Source: Massariosphaeria phaeospora
Lineage: Eukaryota > Ascomycota > Dothideomycetes > Pleosporales
DNA length: 64,000 nt
Direction of reading: 5' to 3'
NCBI GenBank assembly: GCA_011032825.1
Contig: JAADJZ010000001.1
Location: 1,984,001-2,048,000 of the forward strand
This document shows positions 60,665 to 64,000 of the stretch, piece after piece; the stretch's first letter is position 1, and each line of letters starts with the position of its first letter. The notes under the pieces were generated by a model. The model saw nothing but the letters and a program-made list of their open reading frames with translations. It was not told the DNA's origin and did not search any database. Position numbers and translations under genes: made by a program.

Positions 60665-63177
60665 CTAGTCCGTGATTCTCCAGCCGCTGAACCACTTGAG
60701 GTGCTTCCACTGCGTATGCGAGCCCTCCATGCCGAAGCAAATGGCGCGGAACAGCCAGAAGAGCCCGATGATCGTAACGTAGAGAGCCCCGAAGAGGATC
60801 CAGTTGACCTGCTTGTTGAGTTTCCTCGTCACCCAATCCATGCAGAAGCCCGAGCACAAAATGGCAAAGTACAGTGCCGGATAGTAGTGATGGACGTATG
60901 TGACGCGGCCCATGGCAACAAAGGGGAGGAAGTGCAGAAACCAGCCGATGACGGGATAAACGCCCGCATAGTGAATTTGGTCGATATCGGCGGGCTTGAG
61001 GTCGTCGTAGCCGCGTTGCCAGCGGATTAGATACCATAGGACTAGCAGAGCGAAGAAACCGAGGCTGGCAGTGGAGCCCCAGTAGACAATCGGGTTGCCG
61101 AGCAGGAAGTACTTGACGACTAGGTAGATGGTTAGTAGGCTTAGATGGGCGAGCAGAGGAAAGGGCGCTTACTCTTATCATCCCAACCGCACATACGAAG
61201 CCCAACATTGAGAAGGGGCCATTGCCAGAACTGGGATGCAAGGTCGTCTTGCTTGTCGGGGTCAGGAACAAGAGCGTTGTTCGAAGTCATCATGGCTACA
61301 TTCAGGTGGATGAAGTCCTGAAGGAAAGGTGACTTGTACGAGCCTGGGTCACCGGCAGGAACTAGGCAACGTCAGTATCCGCCAAGTACGCTGTTTTAGG
61401 AAAACCTACGCTTGTCGTTCCAGTGGCTCTCGACGTTCCAGTGAGTGTAGACGTCGCGAGGCTTATTCTCCTTGACACATGTCGTCTCGATTTGCTTGAA
61501 TCCCCACTGAGGCAAGTTCACATTGCCAGCACGGAGATAACAGTTAAGGTCAGTGTGCTTCAACCGGAACGCCGTTGTCAGGGTCCGGATCTTGGAATAG
61601 TCCCTCGAAGCAGCATCACGCACGACCTCAACTTTCCAGTGATCCTTGGTATCTCCAACGGTGGTGTTGCCATAGCAAGAAACTTCATAGTCGGCCTTGG
61701 TTACAGGAGCGGCGATCTGGTGAGAGTGGAGGTTTCGACCGGTCTGGGCATGGATCAGTCGAATCACATCACCATTGCCGGGATAGCGGAGTTCCTCCTC
61801 TGGTTGGTAATCAACTTCGCTGCGGTTAGGGTAGAAAAACCAGTCATTGTTGGCATCCTTGTGATGATAACATGTGATCTGCTGCTGAGCTGAGCCCTCT
61901 GGGTAGGTTTGGTGATGAGAATGGAGTAGTCCTCCACCGTATCCCATGTTCTTCAGAGTCGCGCGGGAGCCATAAGTAACTTCGAGCGGACTATCCTTGC
62001 CCACCTCTGTTCCTCGAAGATTGGCTTGGAAGAGGGAGCTCATTTGAGCGTCTCCGGGGCCGCTGTTCTCAAGAATGAGGAAGTGCATGAAGAAAGAAAA
62101 CATATAGACCGCAAGGGGGATCATGATGAGTCCGAACACTCGGAAAGCTAGGTGAGTAGCCAGTTCCACCTGTCCATGTTAGCGTCGTCAAACACTTATC
62201 GCATTCATACGCCTTACCTTGGGCATCTTCAAGTCGCCAAATTTGTGCCAAAGATCCTCAATTGTGTAAAGGCCAACCAACGCCGTGCAGAAGAAGCCGA
62301 CCCACTTGACACTGCATACACATCCGATTGAAACGCCGGTCAACATCAACCACAGACCCCATTCGGGCGAAAAGGGGTCATGTTGGAGACGGTGGAATTT
62401 CGCCCAGCAAAGCACCGTGGTGAAGGTGAAGCATAGCAGCATGGAGTCCAGCAAAATGAACCGGCTGATGGTGGTGTATGAATTCTCGAAGAGGACCATA
62501 AGAGTAACGAGCCAGACGGTGGGCCTCCGGAAGTTTAACTCCTTCGCAGTGTAGTATGCCAATGGGACGCAAACAGCACCGAACGCTGCATTGAACAGAC
62601 GCATGAAAGTGTAGTTGAGTTCCTCCGGGTAGGTTTCTCCTGACTTGAACTCGAAGGAGCCATTGTATCCTGCGAGGTATCCTGACAATCCAACGAGCAT
62701 CTTTCCTAGCGGGGGATGAACATCGAAGTAGAATTCGCGCTTGAGGTAGTGAGAGCCGAACTTTCCGAAACTACACCGGTTGTTAGACTTGCGCCGCAAT
62801 CGAGGGTGGGTAGACTATACTGTGCTTCGTCCCAAGTGACTATCGGCGACAGGCCGATCTTCCACATGCGAGTGAAGAAAGCGAGCGCGGTGAATATCAG
62901 CGGGGCCCATACCCATTCGTATTCGTCGAGGAAAGAGATGACGCTGAAGGCCTGCAAGGAGTATCAATTAGCGCTGTATTCTGATACTGTGGCCACAAGC
63001 CTGGTAGGCAAGCACCCGCTTGGATTGTAGGGAAAGTACCTTTTCCTTTGATTTCTCTACTGTCGGCGCCTGTGCCACTGCTGAGGGACCCGATTGACTT
63101 GATTGACCTGGGCCACCTCTTCTCCGGAGCTCTTCAGCTTGCGCGTCCACGCCCGTAGTTTGCGCCCGCGCTGCCAT
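60665..63177 (-). CDS. pmt2: Dolichyl-phosphate-mannose protein O-mannosyltransferase, PMT2 type
   Basis: Six exons: 63177-63040, 62951-62821, 62770-62218, 62169-61410, 61361-61173 and 61119-60665; 741 residues. It transfers mannose from dolichyl-phosphate mannose to Ser/Thr of secretory proteins in the ER. The luminal catalytic acidic pair is in [13 protein letters not shown], split by intron 2, and [20 protein letters not shown] follows. Three MIR repeats occupy the central luminal loop ([44 protein letters not shown]). About ten membrane helices flank this loop. FILLDSMLL and [16 protein letters not shown] match yeast Pmt2 closely. Introns are 48-88 nt. Confidence 0.95.
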
Positions 63178-64000
63178 GATGTAGGACAGCCTCTGCACCT
63201 CGTCCTAGTCTGTCCAAGATTGTTCGCGCAGTGCGGGAGTCGTATTAGGAGGCGGAGAGGGACGCGGTTGCGGCTGCGGCTGCTTGAGCTCGATTCGTCG
63301 CGCTGGGCAAACCAACGCCTGTGGAACGAAGAAAAGAAGAAGAAGAGAAGATTATAAGCTGAGTATTGGGCGACGGAGCATTGAGAGCGGTGGTAGGATG
63401 CTCGAGACACAGGTTGGCTTACTCCCCTCTACTCTGCAGCGGGAGGTGGTGGCTACGGAAATAGAATCTGGTCGCGATATTGGAGCTGAAGGGCGGCGCT
63501 AGCGCCAAAATGGACAAGGGGCCAGAAATCCAATTGAACATCTGGCATCTCGGGCGCCGTGCCACTCACGTGAATGTTGGAACAGGTGCAACCCCCTTCC
63601 AAGGATCCTAGTATGCAGATAGATAGTTTAGGGCTGCAAGCGCAGACGGAATCTGTTAGAGAAAAAGTCGAGACACAAAATAATTCAACCTAAGGTTTTC
63701 AATCTTCGGAAGGGGTGCTTGCCCTGTTCCTGCATGTTAATATATCTTGCTTCGAAGCCAGGGCCTAACAACTCCGCCAAAGAGTAGATGTATAGACTGA
63801 ACACAGGCACAAGAATTTAAGAGTTCTAGTCTAGAATGAAAGACGCGCATCACACATGTTCAACCCCAATGTAAGAAATCTACGTCTGGAGAGACCGACA
63901 CTAAACACGACAACTGAGCCGAAACGAGCTGTGAGAAACCGCCATAACTCTGTTCATTTCTACAATGCTCGCCGAGCTGGGACTCCGCCCATTAAACTAC
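63178..64000. other. Upstream flank of PMT2 to the window edge
   Basis: About 820 bp holding the PMT2 promoter and unknown sequence to the edge. No gene or repeat is supported. Confidence 0.5.

Overview
This is a 64-kb piece of nuclear chromosome from a filamentous ascomycete (Pezizomycotina, perhaps a dothideomycete; I could not run a comparison to settle the class). The evidence is spliced genes with short introns (mostly 46-60 nt, GT-AG, CTAAC/CTGAC-like branch points), a CON-6-type conidiation gene, a fungal rhodopsin-fold membrane protein, a PMT2 O-mannosyltransferase, a fused PABA synthase and dense two-strand packing. I see no transposon, CRISPR array, rRNA, recognisable tRNA or secondary-metabolite cluster. 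Most genes are conserved housekeeping genes. Exon junctions were placed by hand from splice signals, frame and family conservation, and every multi-exon model sums to a whole number of codons.

Layout. 0-9 kb: a 5'-truncated KDM4/JMJD2-type histone demethylase (+), a compact Pho4/NUC-1-like bHLH factor (-) and an MFS transporter (-). 10-17 kb: a rhodopsin-fold seven-helix protein (+), splicing factor CWC21 (-) divergent from CDC123 (+), Golgi tether subunit COG1 (+) and CON-6 (-). 19-27 kb: enolase-phosphatase UTR4 (-) with unusually long introns, a 3.3-kb GC-rich and pyrimidine-rich gap, then a Ran1/Ksp1-type kinase (+). 28-35 kb: MED6 (-) divergent from an MMTAG2-like protein (+), an amidase (+) and an F-box protein (+).

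35-45 kb: R-SNARE SEC22 (-), a repeat-rich Asx-homology (ASXH/DEUBAD-like) protein (+) whose stop codon overlaps that of the convergent PABA synthase (-), and a second MFS transporter (-). 45-57 kb: Rab GTPase YPT1 (-), mitochondrial GTP/GDP carrier GGC1 (-), an NAD-dependent epimerase (-), a conserved protein of unknown function (+) behind a tiny overlapping uORF, and endocytic scaffold EDE1 (+). 57-64 kb: a WW-domain protein with a Gly/Asp tail (+), a TDA3-like FAD oxidoreductase (+) and PMT2 (-).

Functional themes are the secretory and endocytic pathway (SEC22, YPT1, COG1, EDE1, PMT2), chromatin and transcription (KDM4-type, ASXH, MED6, bHLH), RNA processing (CWC21, and perhaps the MMTAG2-like protein) and core metabolism (methionine salvage, folate precursor, mitochondrial guanine nucleotide exchange). 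These genes are scattered and I see no operon-like cooperation. No new multi-gene system is evident. The items most worth a second look are the ASXH protein and its overlap with PABA synthase, a GC-AG intron in EDE1, the long introns of UTR4, a Pho4-type site upstream of the Pho4-like gene, and the overlapping uORF at 50.4 kb.
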